From positions 1 through 34,836 of the forward strand of contig JAKPGA010000050.1 in the NCBI GenBank assembly GCA_029551145.1: 34,836 nt of DNA. The letters run 5' to 3'. Position 1 is the stretch's first letter, and each line of letters starts with the position of its first letter. Source of the DNA: Thermotogota bacterium. GTDB lineage: Bacteria > Thermotogota > Thermotogae > Thermotogales > DSM-5069. The notes below the pieces were generated by a model. That model had not been told where the DNA came from. It saw nothing but the letters and a program-made list of their open reading frames with translations, and ran no database searches. The position numbers were made by a program, and so were the translations under genes. Positions 8,385-16,829 of this stretch are shown here, one piece after another.

Positions 8385-9884
8385 ATGAAAAAGCTTCTGG
8401 TGGTTATTTTGGCAGTTCTGGTAGTAGTTGCGGTATTTGCACAGAAGTCCGGCGGAAGATTGGTCATCGCAATGGAGACAGAGCCAGTTGGTTTGGATCC
8501 ACATCTTGTCACAGCCTTTGCGTCGCACAGAGTCTTGGAAAACGTCTATGACAGTTTGCTCAAATACGGCGAAGGTATGAAGTTAGTACCAAATCTCGCC
8601 GAAGAAGCCCAAGCTGTAGATCCTTACACTATAGTTTTCAAGATCAGAGAAGACGTGAAATTCCACGATGGAACGCCTATGACCGTCGAAGATGTTCTTT
8701 TCAGTTTTGAGAGAATATTAAATCCCGACACGAAGTCACCTGCCGCGGCTTTCTATCAAGATGTCGAATCTATCAAAGCAATAGGTGATAACAAGATCGA
8801 GTTCAAATTGAAAAAACCCATGGCCAGTACACTGCTACCCAACTTTGCTGGCGTCAACAGTTCAATTGTCTCGAAGAAATTCGTTGAATCTGGAAAGAAC
8901 TTGCAACTTGAGACCAACGGTACCGGTCCGTTCTATTTGGCAGAATATGTACCCGGCAATTACATGATTTTGAAGAAGAATCCCTATTACTTTGTCAAGG
9001 ACCAGCCGTATCTTGATGAAATCAAGATCGTCTTTATGCCAGAAGAGGTCTCCAGAGTTGCGGCTCTGAAAAACGGGGATGTTGATATAGCGAAAATCAA
9101 CGAGCCTTTGAATCTAAAGCAATTCCCTGAGGGAAAATTCAAGATCCACAGATCACCAGTGCTCAGCTACTATCTGATTGGTATCAACACTACAAGAAAA
9201 CCATTGAATGATCCCAGAGTCAGAAATGCTTTGAATTACGCGATTAACAGAGAGGCGATCATAAAGACTGTGGTATTTTCCGAAGGAGTAGTAACGGGAC
9301 CACTGAACCCAGCAGTGCAACCGTGGGCGCTCTTACCCAAGAGTTTTGACGAATACACATACAACCCTGCAAAGGCAAAAGAACTCTTGGCGCAAGCCGG
9401 TTACCCAAACGGTTTTGAGTTCGAGATAGTGACCTCCCAGAGATACAACTTTGACAAAGTTGCACAGGTTATTCAGGCACAGTTGGCTGAGGTAGGCGTG
9501 AAGGTCAAGATCGATCTTGTCGAATGGGGTATATTCATCAAAAGGTGGCGCGAGAGTGATTTCGATGCGTTTATCTCAATGAACAGCGGATCAATTGAAC
9601 CTGATATCCAATTTTATAGAACCTTCCACACTGGTGGCTCGACAAATGTCTTTTTGTATTCGAATCCAAGGGTTGACGAGTTGCTCGATCTTGGAAGAAG
9701 TACGGTGGACATAACAAAAAGAAAAGAGATCTACGATGAACTGCAAAGAATAATCGTGAAAGAATCACCCGTCATATTCTTGTACAGCGCGAATCAGATT
9801 TTTGTGAGCAGTGCTTCGGTTGAAAACTTTAAGCTTCTTGCAAATGAAAGCCTTGTCTTCTTAAGGGAGACTTACAAGAAGTGA
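8385..9884 (+). CDS. ABC transporter peptide-type substrate-binding protein (SBP_bac_5)
   Basis: A secreted family 5 binding protein (DppA/OppA type), 499 residues. A signal peptide covers residues 1-19 with likely cleavage after VFA; there is no lipobox cysteine. The mature part starts with GGRLVIAMETEPVGLDPH, and has VKFHDGTPMTVEDVLFSFER and NDPRVRNALNYAINREAI, all typical of the family. The ATG at 8385 has AAAGGGAG upstream; an apparent longer frame back to 8214 lies over the UTRA part of the regulator and is rejected. It lies after nagZ-murQ and before two permeases. Muropeptides or peptides released from the wall are likely ligands, but family 5 proteins in Thermotogales also bind oligosaccharides. 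Confidence 0.92.
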   Translation: MKKLLVVILAVLVVVAVFAQKSGGRLVIAMETEPVGLDPHLVTAFASHRVLENVYDSLLKYGEGMKLVPNLAEEAQAVDPYTIVFKIREDVKFHDGTPMTVEDVLFSFERILNPDTKSPAAAFYQDVESIKAIGDNKIEFKLKKPMASTLLPNFAGVNSSIVSKKFVESGKNLQLETNGTGPFYLAEYVPGNYMILKKNPYYFVKDQPYLDEIKIVFMPEEVSRVAALKNGDVDIAKINEPLNLKQFPEGKFKIHRSPVLSYYLIGINTTRKPLNDPRVRNALNYAINREAIIKTVVFSEGVVTGPLNPAVQPWALLPKSFDEYTYNPAKAKELLAQAGYPNGFEFEIVTSQRYNFDKVAQVIQAQLAEVGVKVKIDLVEWGIFIKRWRESDFDAFISMNSGSIEPDIQFYRTFHTGGSTNVFLYSNPRVDELLDLGRSTVDITKRKEIYDELQRIIVKESPVIFLYSANQIFVSSASVENFKLLANESLVFLRETYKK

Positions 9885-10834
9885 GCTTTGCTTATTTAGT
9901 GCGACGTGTTGTTACGTCAATCCCAACAGTTTTGTTTGTTGCTTTTGTGGTTTTCATAACCATACACCTTGTCCCGGGAAATGTTGTCGATATGATGCTG
10001 GGAACTCAGAACTATCTGACGCAGGAACAGATAGATCAGTTGTACAAAGAATACGGTCTTGACAAGCCTTTGATTGTTCAGTTTGGAATATGGCTGAAGA
10101 ATATAGCGACTTTGGATTTTGGAACTTCGCTAAGAACTGGAAAAAAAGTCATAAATCTCATAATGGACAGATTCCCGGTGACTCTGGAGCTATCTGTTCT
10201 GTCGATGTTTTTTGCAACCATTATAGGTGTACCACTCGGCATAGTTGCGGCTGTCAAAAGAAACTCATTTGTTGATGGAGTACTTAGGGTCGTCGGACTG
10301 ATAGGTCTTTCGTCCCCATCCTTTTGGGTGGGGGCGATCTTAATTGTGATTTTTGCCGGTCTGTTTCAGGGTTTCAATATATTCGGATATGTTCGTTTGA
10401 AAGAAGATTTCTTGAAAAACCTTCAGGTTATGTTCCTACCTTCTTTAACGCTTGGTCTGATGCTCTCAGCTCAAATAATGAGAATGACCAGATCGTCAAT
10501 GCTTGATGCTTTGCAGCAGGAGTACATAAAGACGGCAAAAGCAAAGGGTGTGAGCCATTCAAAAGTAATCGGAAAACACGCTCTCAAGAATGCACTGATA
10601 CCAATCATAACACTCTCAGGTATCCAGCTTGGTTATCTTTTGGCTGGGACAATCGTGATAGAGAACATGTTTGCTCTTCCCGGACTGGGAAGACTTCTCC
10701 TTCAAGCCGTCAACGAGAGGGACTATCCAGTCATTCAGTTTGTAGTCATGTTCATAGCTCTGCTGATAGTTGTTTTGAACATAGTGGTTGATTTCATTTA
10801 CACTCTTGTTGATCCCCGCGTTGAATTAAGGTGA
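9881..10834 (+). CDS. ABC transporter permease, DppB/OppB type
   Basis: An inner-membrane permease of 317 residues with the DppB layout: an N-terminal helix after VRRVVTSIPTVLFVAFV, a large external loop, then five more helices. The ATPase-coupling loop is visible as EYIKTAKAKGVSHSKVIGKH. The GTG at 9881 overlaps the binding-protein stop by four bases, with GGGAGA upstream, so the genes are translationally coupled. It pairs with the next gene as the membrane channel. Confidence 0.93.
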   Translation: MSFAYLVRRVVTSIPTVLFVAFVVFITIHLVPGNVVDMMLGTQNYLTQEQIDQLYKEYGLDKPLIVQFGIWLKNIATLDFGTSLRTGKKVINLIMDRFPVTLELSVLSMFFATIIGVPLGIVAAVKRNSFVDGVLRVVGLIGLSSPSFWVGAILIVIFAGLFQGFNIFGYVRLKEDFLKNLQVMFLPSLTLGLMLSAQIMRMTRSSMLDALQQEYIKTAKAKGVSHSKVIGKHALKNALIPIITLSGIQLGYLLAGTIVIENMFALPGLGRLLLQAVNERDYPVIQFVVMFIALLIVVLNIVVDFIYTLVDPRVELR

Positions 10835-10843
10835 GGTATTTCG

Positions 10844-11671
10844 ATGAACAGGACAGTGAGGAAGTTTCTGAAAAATCCCTTTAACATGATTTTCTTGCTG
10901 ATATTGATCTCAGTTCTTATGGTGGCTGTTTTTCCAGATCTGTTTGCTCGCTATGGTCCTTATTCAATGGACTACGATGCCGTTCTTGAAGGTCCATCTT
11001 TGAAACATCTTTTTGGCACCGATCAGTTTGGAAGAGATATCTTTTCAAGGTGCGTTTTTGGTTTGCAGAAAAGCGTGATAATCGCCTTCAGTTCGATTTT
11101 GTTTGCTTCTGTAATTGGTACCGTTCTTGGACTTATCGCCGGCTACTACGGTGGGGTCTGGGATTTGATCATAATGCGAATCTGTGATGGTTTTTTTGCC
11201 TTTCCATCCCTAATACTGGCATTGTTCATCGTGGCGCTTTTTGGGTCAAGTCTTTTGAACTTGATCATTGCCATCGGGATTGTCTATGTACCGATTTTCG
11301 CAAGAACCGTACGTGGGGCAACCTTATCTGTGAGAGAGAGTTTGTTTGTGAAAGCCTCGAAGGTGATAGGAAAGAGTAATTTCAAAATAATGCTCACCGA
11401 TGTATTGCTAAATCTTTCATCGGTTTTGATAGTCACCTTCACAACAAATCTCTCCACTGCATTTCTCACTGAGGCATCCTTAGGTTTCCTTGGGTTGAGC
11501 GTACCACCTCCAGAGCCAACACTCGGGGGTCTGGTGGGTCAAGGCACAGCTTTCTTATTAAGTGCACCTTGGATAACGCTCTTTCCAGGTTTTGTCATTG
11601 CAGTTGTTGTACTGAGCTTGAACATCTTGGGCGATGGGCTCAGAGACGTTTTAGACCCAAAGAATCGCTGA
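10844..11671 (+). CDS. ABC transporter permease, DppC/OppC type
   Basis: The second permease, 275 residues. It has the DppC signature HLFGTDQFGRDIFSRCVFG near residue 60 and a coupling loop around ESLFVKASKVIGKSNFKIM. It ends with LGDGLRDVLDPKNR, typical of the family. GGTGAGG lies before the ATG. No DppD or DppF ATPase gene follows: the next gene is on the opposite strand 35 bases later. The transporter must therefore borrow an ATPase encoded elsewhere. There is no terminator hairpin in the 35-base convergent gap. Confidence 0.93.
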   Translation: MNRTVRKFLKNPFNMIFLLILISVLMVAVFPDLFARYGPYSMDYDAVLEGPSLKHLFGTDQFGRDIFSRCVFGLQKSVIIAFSSILFASVIGTVLGLIAGYYGGVWDLIIMRICDGFFAFPSLILALFIVALFGSSLLNLIIAIGIVYVPIFARTVRGATLSVRESLFVKASKVIGKSNFKIMLTDVLLNLSSVLIVTFTTNLSTAFLTEASLGFLGLSVPPPEPTLGGLVGQGTAFLLSAPWITLFPGFVIAVVVLSLNILGDGLRDVLDPKNR

Positions 11672-11706
11672 GACCTTCTCGACTTTGTAAAACCTCTCAG
11701 GCACGT

Positions 11707-12621
11707 TCATTCGAGCAATCTTTTGGCAGTTTGTACATCGGTTATGAGCCCAGAGACCCACCCACCAAACAGAGCTGCTCTGAGAGGAGCGACCTTCTCC
11801 TCTCCAGCTGCGATAACTACAAAGACGGGGATGTTTTTTATCGCAGGCCAATCGATGGAGACAATTCTATCGTCAAGGGGACTTTTCATGGGTCTGCCTT
11901 CTTTGTCGAAGAATCTCATCAAAACCTCACCAACGCATCCTTTCATTTCAAGATCATTCATCATTTCCTTAGACACCAGTCCAGTCTTTAACAAAGTGCT
12001 TTTGGTGCCCATGCAGCCCATACCAACAAAGGCTATATCGACCTTCTCGGCTTCCTTCAGCGCATTGCTTATCGTAGACTCTTCCTTCAGCGTCGGATTT
12101 TCCACCAGAACTGGTACAGGTAAAGGTACGTATCTCGCATCAATAGCGTCTGCGACACGCCAGCTTATGCTGTAAGGATTTCTTTGTCCAATGAAGCTAC
12201 CTGTCAGGTCGTGCACAGAACATCTTTGGCATGTCTGAACGATTCCTTTGGAAAGATACGGTGCCATCAGACTAACGGTTGTACTCCATCCAAGTCCAAC
12301 TCGACGAGGTTTCTGCTCGTTGATGAACTTGAACAACGATTCGGCAGCAAACTGTCCAAGCGAATCACCATTCTGTGGTGCGACCACTGCTATCTTCAAG
12401 TTGAAGCGATGCTTTAATTCTCTTTCAAGAAGATAGTACTCGGGCAGAGACTTGGTTATGCGAAACTGCACAATTCCTTTCTCATGAGCCTCTGACAACA
12501 AGCGACTCACCTTAGTTCGAGAAATGCCTATTTCTTGTGCAATCTTTTCTTGTGTGAGTCCATCCATGTAATACATCCACGCAACTATTGTCACCAAGTC
12601 ATCGTGATCTTTGAAAGTCAA
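11707..12621 (-). CDS. SorC/DeoR-family sugar-phosphate-responsive regulator
   Basis: A transcription factor of 304 residues with an N-terminal helix-turn-helix (LTQEKIAQEIGISRTKVSRLL, residues 22-42) and a C-terminal sugar-binding domain of the SorC/LsrR type. That domain has LGWSTTVSLMAPYL and FVGMGCMGTKST; the family binds phosphorylated sugars. The only usable start is TTG at 12621, with GAGGGGG nine bases upstream. It is the last gene of the operon that begins at 21657, so it probably regulates itself as well. The 26 bp palindrome beside the operon promoter is the natural candidate for its operator. The effector is most likely a sugar phosphate made by the operon's kinase or isomerase (inference). 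Confidence 0.9.
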   Translation of the reverse strand: MTFKDHDDLVTIVAWMYYMDGLTQEKIAQEIGISRTKVSRLLSEAHEKGIVQFRITKSLPEYYLLERELKHRFNLKIAVVAPQNGDSLGQFAAESLFKFINEQKPRRVGLGWSTTVSLMAPYLSKGIVQTCQRCSVHDLTGSFIGQRNPYSISWRVADAIDARYVPLPVPVLVENPTLKEESTISNALKEAEKVDIAFVGMGCMGTKSTLLKTGLVSKEMMNDLEMKGCVGEVLMRFFDKEGRPMKSPLDDRIVSIDWPAIKNIPVFVVIAAGEEKVAPLRAALFGGWVSGLITDVQTAKRLLE

Positions 12622-12663
12622 TGGAGAATTCCCCCTCAGTTTCTCAAAGATCGAACTTCGTAA

Positions 12664-13809
12664 TCACGCATTCTTAAAGAGTAACTCACACGCCCTTTGA
12701 GTTTCATCTCTGAATTTTCTGACACTGTCCGCGAGATCTGGTCCCAATTTGTGAAGAGCTCCACCTATAAGTAATACCACATCTTTACCATAAGTAGCCA
12801 CCATTTCGGTTACCTTTTTTATATTCATCCCACCTGCCGGTGCCGGAAGGGCTGGTGGTAACCATTCAAATGGTTCTTTCAATCCTTGATCTATCTTCAA
12901 GCACTCTTGCTTGGAAAAACTGAACCGTCCACCGTAGTTTGGAAAGATACATATGTCGGCTCCAAGAACTCTCTGAAGTTTTCCGAGTAATACACGATGA
13001 TCCATCACAGAGAGATATCCTCCTATGAAAGCCGGATGGCTCAGAATCGGGAGACCTACCTCGTCTTTGACCTGGATCATACCGCCGAATCCACAGAGAG
13101 CTGGTGATATCAGAACGGCTCCTGAACCGATCTCTTTCACAAACTTAGCCTTTTTGAGCATGATAGGCCCGACTGAGGTTATATTTGGAGAATATACTGT
13201 GTTAAAACCAGTTTCTCGATTTGCTTTCTGGACTGCTTTGGTGACCTTCAGAACACGTTCCTCGAAATGTGAAAATGGTTGATCTGCCAGTCCATGGTCG
13301 TCCTTTATGATATCTATTCCACCCAGTGCAAGTTTGTACGCCATCTCGGCAAGTTGGTCTGCTGAAAGGCTCATAGGTTTTATTGCCGTGGCGAGCAAAG
13401 GCCTATTTTCTATTTTGAGAAATTCTCTCAAGCCTTCTACACCAAAACGTGGTCCAGTGAACAGTGTTCTGAAAGATTCAGCCAACTGTATATCGATGAT
13501 CTTTACATTGGGAAACAAGCTACAGTTTCCCATGATCACGTTCAAGAACTGAGTCACATCGTTTCCGACGATTTCCACAGGATAGGCGATGGTGACTGTC
13601 GATGATTCTTCTGTTATCTGAAGGTCTTCTACCTGCCCAAGTACAAATCTTCTGATTCTGTCACCAACTATCTCTTCAGGAAACTCTATGGTTTGTTCAA
13701 CGCATATCAATCGTGCCAATTCTTTGGCTCTTTCAGGACGCTCGAAGATCTGATAGGTTACCTTGAAACGTTCCCCACTGAAATCATAATTGGTGTCGTA
13801 TATGATCAC
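12664..13809 (-). CDS. RuBisCO-like protein (form IV, RLP)
   Basis: A RuBisCO large-subunit homologue of 381 residues. N-terminal domain to about 130, then the barrel. The metal-binding segment is GGIDIIKDDHGLADQ, with K169 for the carbamylated lysine and D171; the last ligand, Glu in true RuBisCO, is H172. The base lysine is kept at K144 (AIKP) but the following KxK lysine is M146. Phosphate-site glycines are kept (AGG, 325-327; GG, 349-350). Loop 6 with its catalytic lysine is absent: the region reads IFPNYGGRFSFSK. So it cannot be a CO2-fixing RuBisCO. The GTG start at 13809 follows AGGTGAGAG. Known RLP activities are enolase (MtnW), 5-methylthioribulose 1-phosphate isomerase (R. rubrum) and sugar-acid decarboxylases. 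The mtnK/mtnA context favours the isomerase. Confidence 0.93.
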   Translation of the reverse strand: MIIYDTNYDFSGERFKVTYQIFERPERAKELARLICVEQTIEFPEEIVGDRIRRFVLGQVEDLQITEESSTVTIAYPVEIVGNDVTQFLNVIMGNCSLFPNVKIIDIQLAESFRTLFTGPRFGVEGLREFLKIENRPLLATAIKPMSLSADQLAEMAYKLALGGIDIIKDDHGLADQPFSHFEERVLKVTKAVQKANRETGFNTVYSPNITSVGPIMLKKAKFVKEIGSGAVLISPALCGFGGMIQVKDEVGLPILSHPAFIGGYLSVMDHRVLLGKLQRVLGADICIFPNYGGRFSFSKQECLKIDQGLKEPFEWLPPALPAPAGGMNIKKVTEMVATYGKDVVLLIGGALHKLGPDLADSVRKFRDETQRACELLFKNA

Positions 13810-13833
13810 ATTCTCTCACCTGCCGTTGTCTTT

Positions 13834-14835
13834 CTACAAATCTTCTGGTTTCACCGATTTTTCGATTTCTTCCAACTCTGGCTCGATCAGATCAGCCTCG
13901 GTAATATCCAACTCTTCACCTAACAGATTCTCAACCGCTTTGACCAAATTCATCGCATCCAGGCAGTAATATCTCATAAGATATTCCTTGCTACCACCAT
14001 GTGCATAGGTGTCTTGTAGACCTATGCGAATCAACCTCTTTCCTATCGCGTTTTCCGCCATGAGCTCTGCTACTTCACTGCCCAACCCACCGAGGATTGT
14101 GTGATTTTCCATGGTAATTACACCGTATTTTGTCTTACTCAATGCCTCAATCACTCTCTCGTCATGGAAAGGTTTATGTGTGGAGATGTGAAGGTGTTCA
14201 ATGGACACTCCGCGCTTTCTGATAGCACCTGTTATCTTCAAAGCCTCCTCGGTCATAATCCCACTTGTCAGAAGAACCAAGTCGGTTCCTTCGCTTAGAA
14301 CTCTGCATTTTCCCAATTTCATCGGTTCTTTGAAGAGTCTTGGTATCTGACCTCTGAGTTGTCGAATATATACAGGGCCATCGACCGAATGTGCCACGTC
14401 CAGAACACTCTCCACCTCCGTGGCGTCACCGGTTTCAAGAATAGTCATGTTTGGCACCGTTCGAAGAATCCCTACATCATTTATGGCTTGATGCGATGCA
14501 CCACCTGGTGTTGTTATGCCGGGCAGAAACCCCAGTATCCTGACTCGCAGGTTTGGATATGCTATGCTCATTTCTATCTGGTCAAGGGCTCTTCTGTACA
14601 TGAATACCGCAAAGGTGTGCACGAACGGTGTGAATCCTTCTCTTGCCATACCCCCTGCAGCACTCATCATGTTCTGCTCTGTCATTCCAAAAGAATAGAA
14701 TCTGTCGGGATAGGTTTCTTTGAACAAACCTATCTCCGTCGAGTTGGTGAGGTCTGCAGAAAACACTAAAACTTCTGGTTTATCTGAAGCCCACCTGACA
14801 AGATTTCTCTCGTGTACTCGCGTTTCTATTTTCAT
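13834..14835 (-). CDS. Transketolase, C-terminal subunit (split type)
   Basis: The pyrimidine-binding and C-terminal domains of a two-gene transketolase, 333 residues. The catalytic glutamate of TPP activation is E53 in SFGMTEQNMMSAAGGMA. A phosphate/substrate-site histidine lies in TPGGASHQAINDV (H115). The C-terminal domain ends with an acidic tail rich in Glu. The ATG at 14835 overlaps the stop of the N-terminal subunit (ATGA), so the two subunits are made together. Split transketolases of this kind also serve special roles, for example apulose-4-phosphate transketolase. Here the substrate is probably the ketose 5-phosphate made by the upstream enzymes (inference). Confidence 0.93.
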   Translation of the reverse strand: MKIETRVHERNLVRWASDKPEVLVFSADLTNSTEIGLFKETYPDRFYSFGMTEQNMMSAAGGMAREGFTPFVHTFAVFMYRRALDQIEMSIAYPNLRVRILGFLPGITTPGGASHQAINDVGILRTVPNMTILETGDATEVESVLDVAHSVDGPVYIRQLRGQIPRLFKEPMKLGKCRVLSEGTDLVLLTSGIMTEEALKITGAIRKRGVSIEHLHISTHKPFHDERVIEALSKTKYGVITMENHTILGGLGSEVAELMAENAIGKRLIRIGLQDTYAHGGSKEYLMRYYCLDAMNLVKAVENLLGEELDITEADLIEPELEEIEKSVKPEDL

Positions 14836-15761
14836 TTTTCAGCACCTCCAAACCTCTGACGCAAGAAGTTTTCGAGTTCTTGTTTCTCTTGCTCATTGCT
14901 GATTCTCACGTAGTGAAATTTCGGTGCTCTTTTTTCGAGTATATCTATTCCGCAGTAAGGTCTTGTTCGAGCAATGACAAACAGTGGTTTGCCAACATGT
15001 TGAACATTTGCAGCTTCGACTATCTGCTCTATGTTATGTCCATCGATTTCAACGGCAACGGCTCCGAAAGACTCCAATCTACTTTTCAATGGTTCTATTT
15101 GGTTTACAGTCTCGATCTTTCCATCAGCAGACTGTCCATTGGCATCGATGAAAACGCAAACTGAATCGAGGGCATAAAAACTCAGGGTTTCAACAGCTTC
15201 CCAGGTCTGGCCAATCATGAATTCACCGTCGGACATCATGACCCAGTTCTTACCCGTTTCTCCTTTCCTTTTTCTCGCAAGTGCTATACCTAAGACCTGA
15301 GAGAGAGTCTGTCCCAGTGAACCTGACATCAATTCATGTCCCGGAGAATGATCTGCACCTATCATTTCTACGCTGCTTCCATCTTTGTTGAACATCTCCA
15401 ACCCCTCAGGTGCCATTCTGTCTGTCTCCACGAGCACTGCGTAAAGGACCAATGCATAATGAACCGGGCTCAAGAAAAATCTGTCCAGATGTGGTTCTTT
15501 TGGGCCATTGTAACCCGCACCGGTGAAATAGTCCTTGTTGTTTTTCGATGGAACACCAGCGAAGGGAAGTGGAATTCTCGGTGAAATAGATGGTCCCAAA
15601 TTCATGATCTTTCCATAGAGCGTGGAAAGAATTTCAGCGCTCGAACAAGCTTGAGAAAGATATCCCCCACCATTCCTCAAGGTGAACTCAAGTACTCTGC
15701 GCCTCACGCCGTTTGCTATTCGCTTTATTTGATCCTTCCAGTCCTGTTCCTGATGTGCCAT
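14832..15761 (-). CDS. Transketolase, N-terminal TPP-binding subunit (split type)
   Basis: The diphosphate-binding half of a split transketolase, 309 residues, somewhat longer than the usual 270-280. The TPP/Mg motif is SDGEFMIGQTWEA (residues 177-189) with DANGQ (N208) closing it. A variant of the substrate-loop motif is seen as GADHSPGHELMSGSLGQ (135-151). A stretch near residues 60-95, rich in Pro, Gly and Asn, may be an insertion compared with ordinary subunits. The ATG at 15761 has a strong GGGAGGAG site. It follows the mtnA-like gene by 22 bases and is translationally coupled to the C-terminal subunit. Confidence 0.92.
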   Translation of the reverse strand: MAHQEQDWKDQIKRIANGVRRRVLEFTLRNGGGYLSQACSSAEILSTLYGKIMNLGPSISPRIPLPFAGVPSKNNKDYFTGAGYNGPKEPHLDRFFLSPVHYALVLYAVLVETDRMAPEGLEMFNKDGSSVEMIGADHSPGHELMSGSLGQTLSQVLGIALARKRKGETGKNWVMMSDGEFMIGQTWEAVETLSFYALDSVCVFIDANGQSADGKIETVNQIEPLKSRLESFGAVAVEIDGHNIEQIVEAANVQHVGKPLFVIARTRPYCGIDILEKRAPKFHYVRISNEQEKQELENFLRQRFGGAEK

Positions 15762-15783
15762 TGTTATCTCCTCCCATCAGTTC

Positions 15784-16815
15784 TTAGCCGAACAGTTTTC
15801 GGAGATTCTCACCATAAGGTGGTCGAACTATTCCTTTCTCGGTTATTATGGCAGTTATCAACTCGGCAGGCGTTACATCGAAGGCAGGGTTAAAAACTTC
15901 GCTTTTTTCTGGCACGATTTTCACACCGGAGATTTCAGAGACTTCACTCCGATTTCTTTCCTCAATTGTTATCGAATCACCGTTTGCTGTGTTCAAATCT
16001 ATTGTGCTCGTCGGTGCTACGACATAGAATGGTACTTTGTGATAACGAGCCACTATGGCCAAATTGTAGGTGCCAATCTTGTTGGCTGTATCGCCATTTG
16101 CTGCTATTCTATCTGCGCCAACTAACACAAGATTTATCCCAAATTTCCGCATTACCAAACCGCTTGCTCCGTCCACAATCACCGTGTGAGGTATACCCAA
16201 TTGATCGAGTTCCCATGCAGATAATCTTGCACCTTGAAGTCGTGGACGCGTTTCATCGAGAAAGACATGTATATTCTTACCAGATTCATGGGCGAAACGA
16301 ATTACACCGAGAGCGGTTCCGTAATCTACCGTGGCAAGCGAACCAGTGTTGCAGTGATGCAAAATTCGCGCTCCATCTGGCACCAAGTCCGCACCATTTT
16401 TGGCTATCTGTTTGTTCGTGTTGATATCTTCCATCTCTATTTCCGCTGCTTCCCTTTCTAACAAATCTCTCAACTCATCTACTGAACCAGAGAAATTCTC
16501 CCATACCCGTTTCATTCTGTCTAAAGCCCAGAATAAATTCACCGCCGTCGGTCTGGATGAACGCAACAATTGATCTGCCTCTTTGAGAATCTTTTTGATT
16601 TGTTCATTTTCTGCGATCTGCTTTGTGGCAAGTACAATACCATAGGCTGCCGCAACACCAATTGCAGGTGCTCCTCTCACTACCATATCCTTTATGGCTT
16701 TGGCAACTTGTTCAACAGAACTCAGTTCAATGTACCTTTTTTCCTGTGGGAGAACCCTCTGATCAAGTACTACCAAATTGCCGTTTTTCCACTCTATAGA
16801 TCTGAAAGTACTCAA
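15784..16815 (-). CDS. mtnA: 5-methylthioribose-1-phosphate isomerase family protein (MtnA-like)
   Basis: An aldose-ketose isomerase of the eIF2B-like fold, 343 residues, the normal MtnA length. It would convert an (S-methyl-5-thio)ribose 1-phosphate to the ribulose 1-phosphate. The motifs are full: RGAPAIG (47-53), HHCNTGSLATVDYG with catalytic C155, ETRPRLQGARL, GADRIAANGD with catalytic D235, and NPAFDVTPAELITAIITEKG. The only possible start is TTG at 16815, since a stop lies just upstream in frame; GAGGTGAG precedes it. Homologues also act on 5-deoxyribose 1-phosphate and, in archaea, ribose 1,5-bisphosphate, so the exact substrate is open. It lies 14 bases after the kinase gene. Confidence 0.92.
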   Translation of the reverse strand: MSTFRSIEWKNGNLVVLDQRVLPQEKRYIELSSVEQVAKAIKDMVVRGAPAIGVAAAYGIVLATKQIAENEQIKKILKEADQLLRSSRPTAVNLFWALDRMKRVWENFSGSVDELRDLLEREAAEIEMEDINTNKQIAKNGADLVPDGARILHHCNTGSLATVDYGTALGVIRFAHESGKNIHVFLDETRPRLQGARLSAWELDQLGIPHTVIVDGASGLVMRKFGINLVLVGADRIAANGDTANKIGTYNLAIVARYHKVPFYVVAPTSTIDLNTANGDSITIEERNRSEVSEISGVKIVPEKSEVFNPAFDVTPAELITAIITEKGIVRPPYGENLRKLFG

Positions 16816-16829
16816 CTCTTCTCACCTCT

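Noticed and set aside
12664-13809. True CO2-fixing RuBisCO in an AMP/nucleoside pathway, since an MtnA-like isomerase and a RuBisCO homologue occur together
   Set aside because: The catalytic KxK second lysine, the Glu metal ligand and the loop-6 lysine are all missing, and no AMP phosphorylase gene is present.
14101-14769. Plus-strand reading frames over the transketolase genes
   Set aside because: They are complements of strongly conserved enzyme sequence, without starts or motifs of their own.
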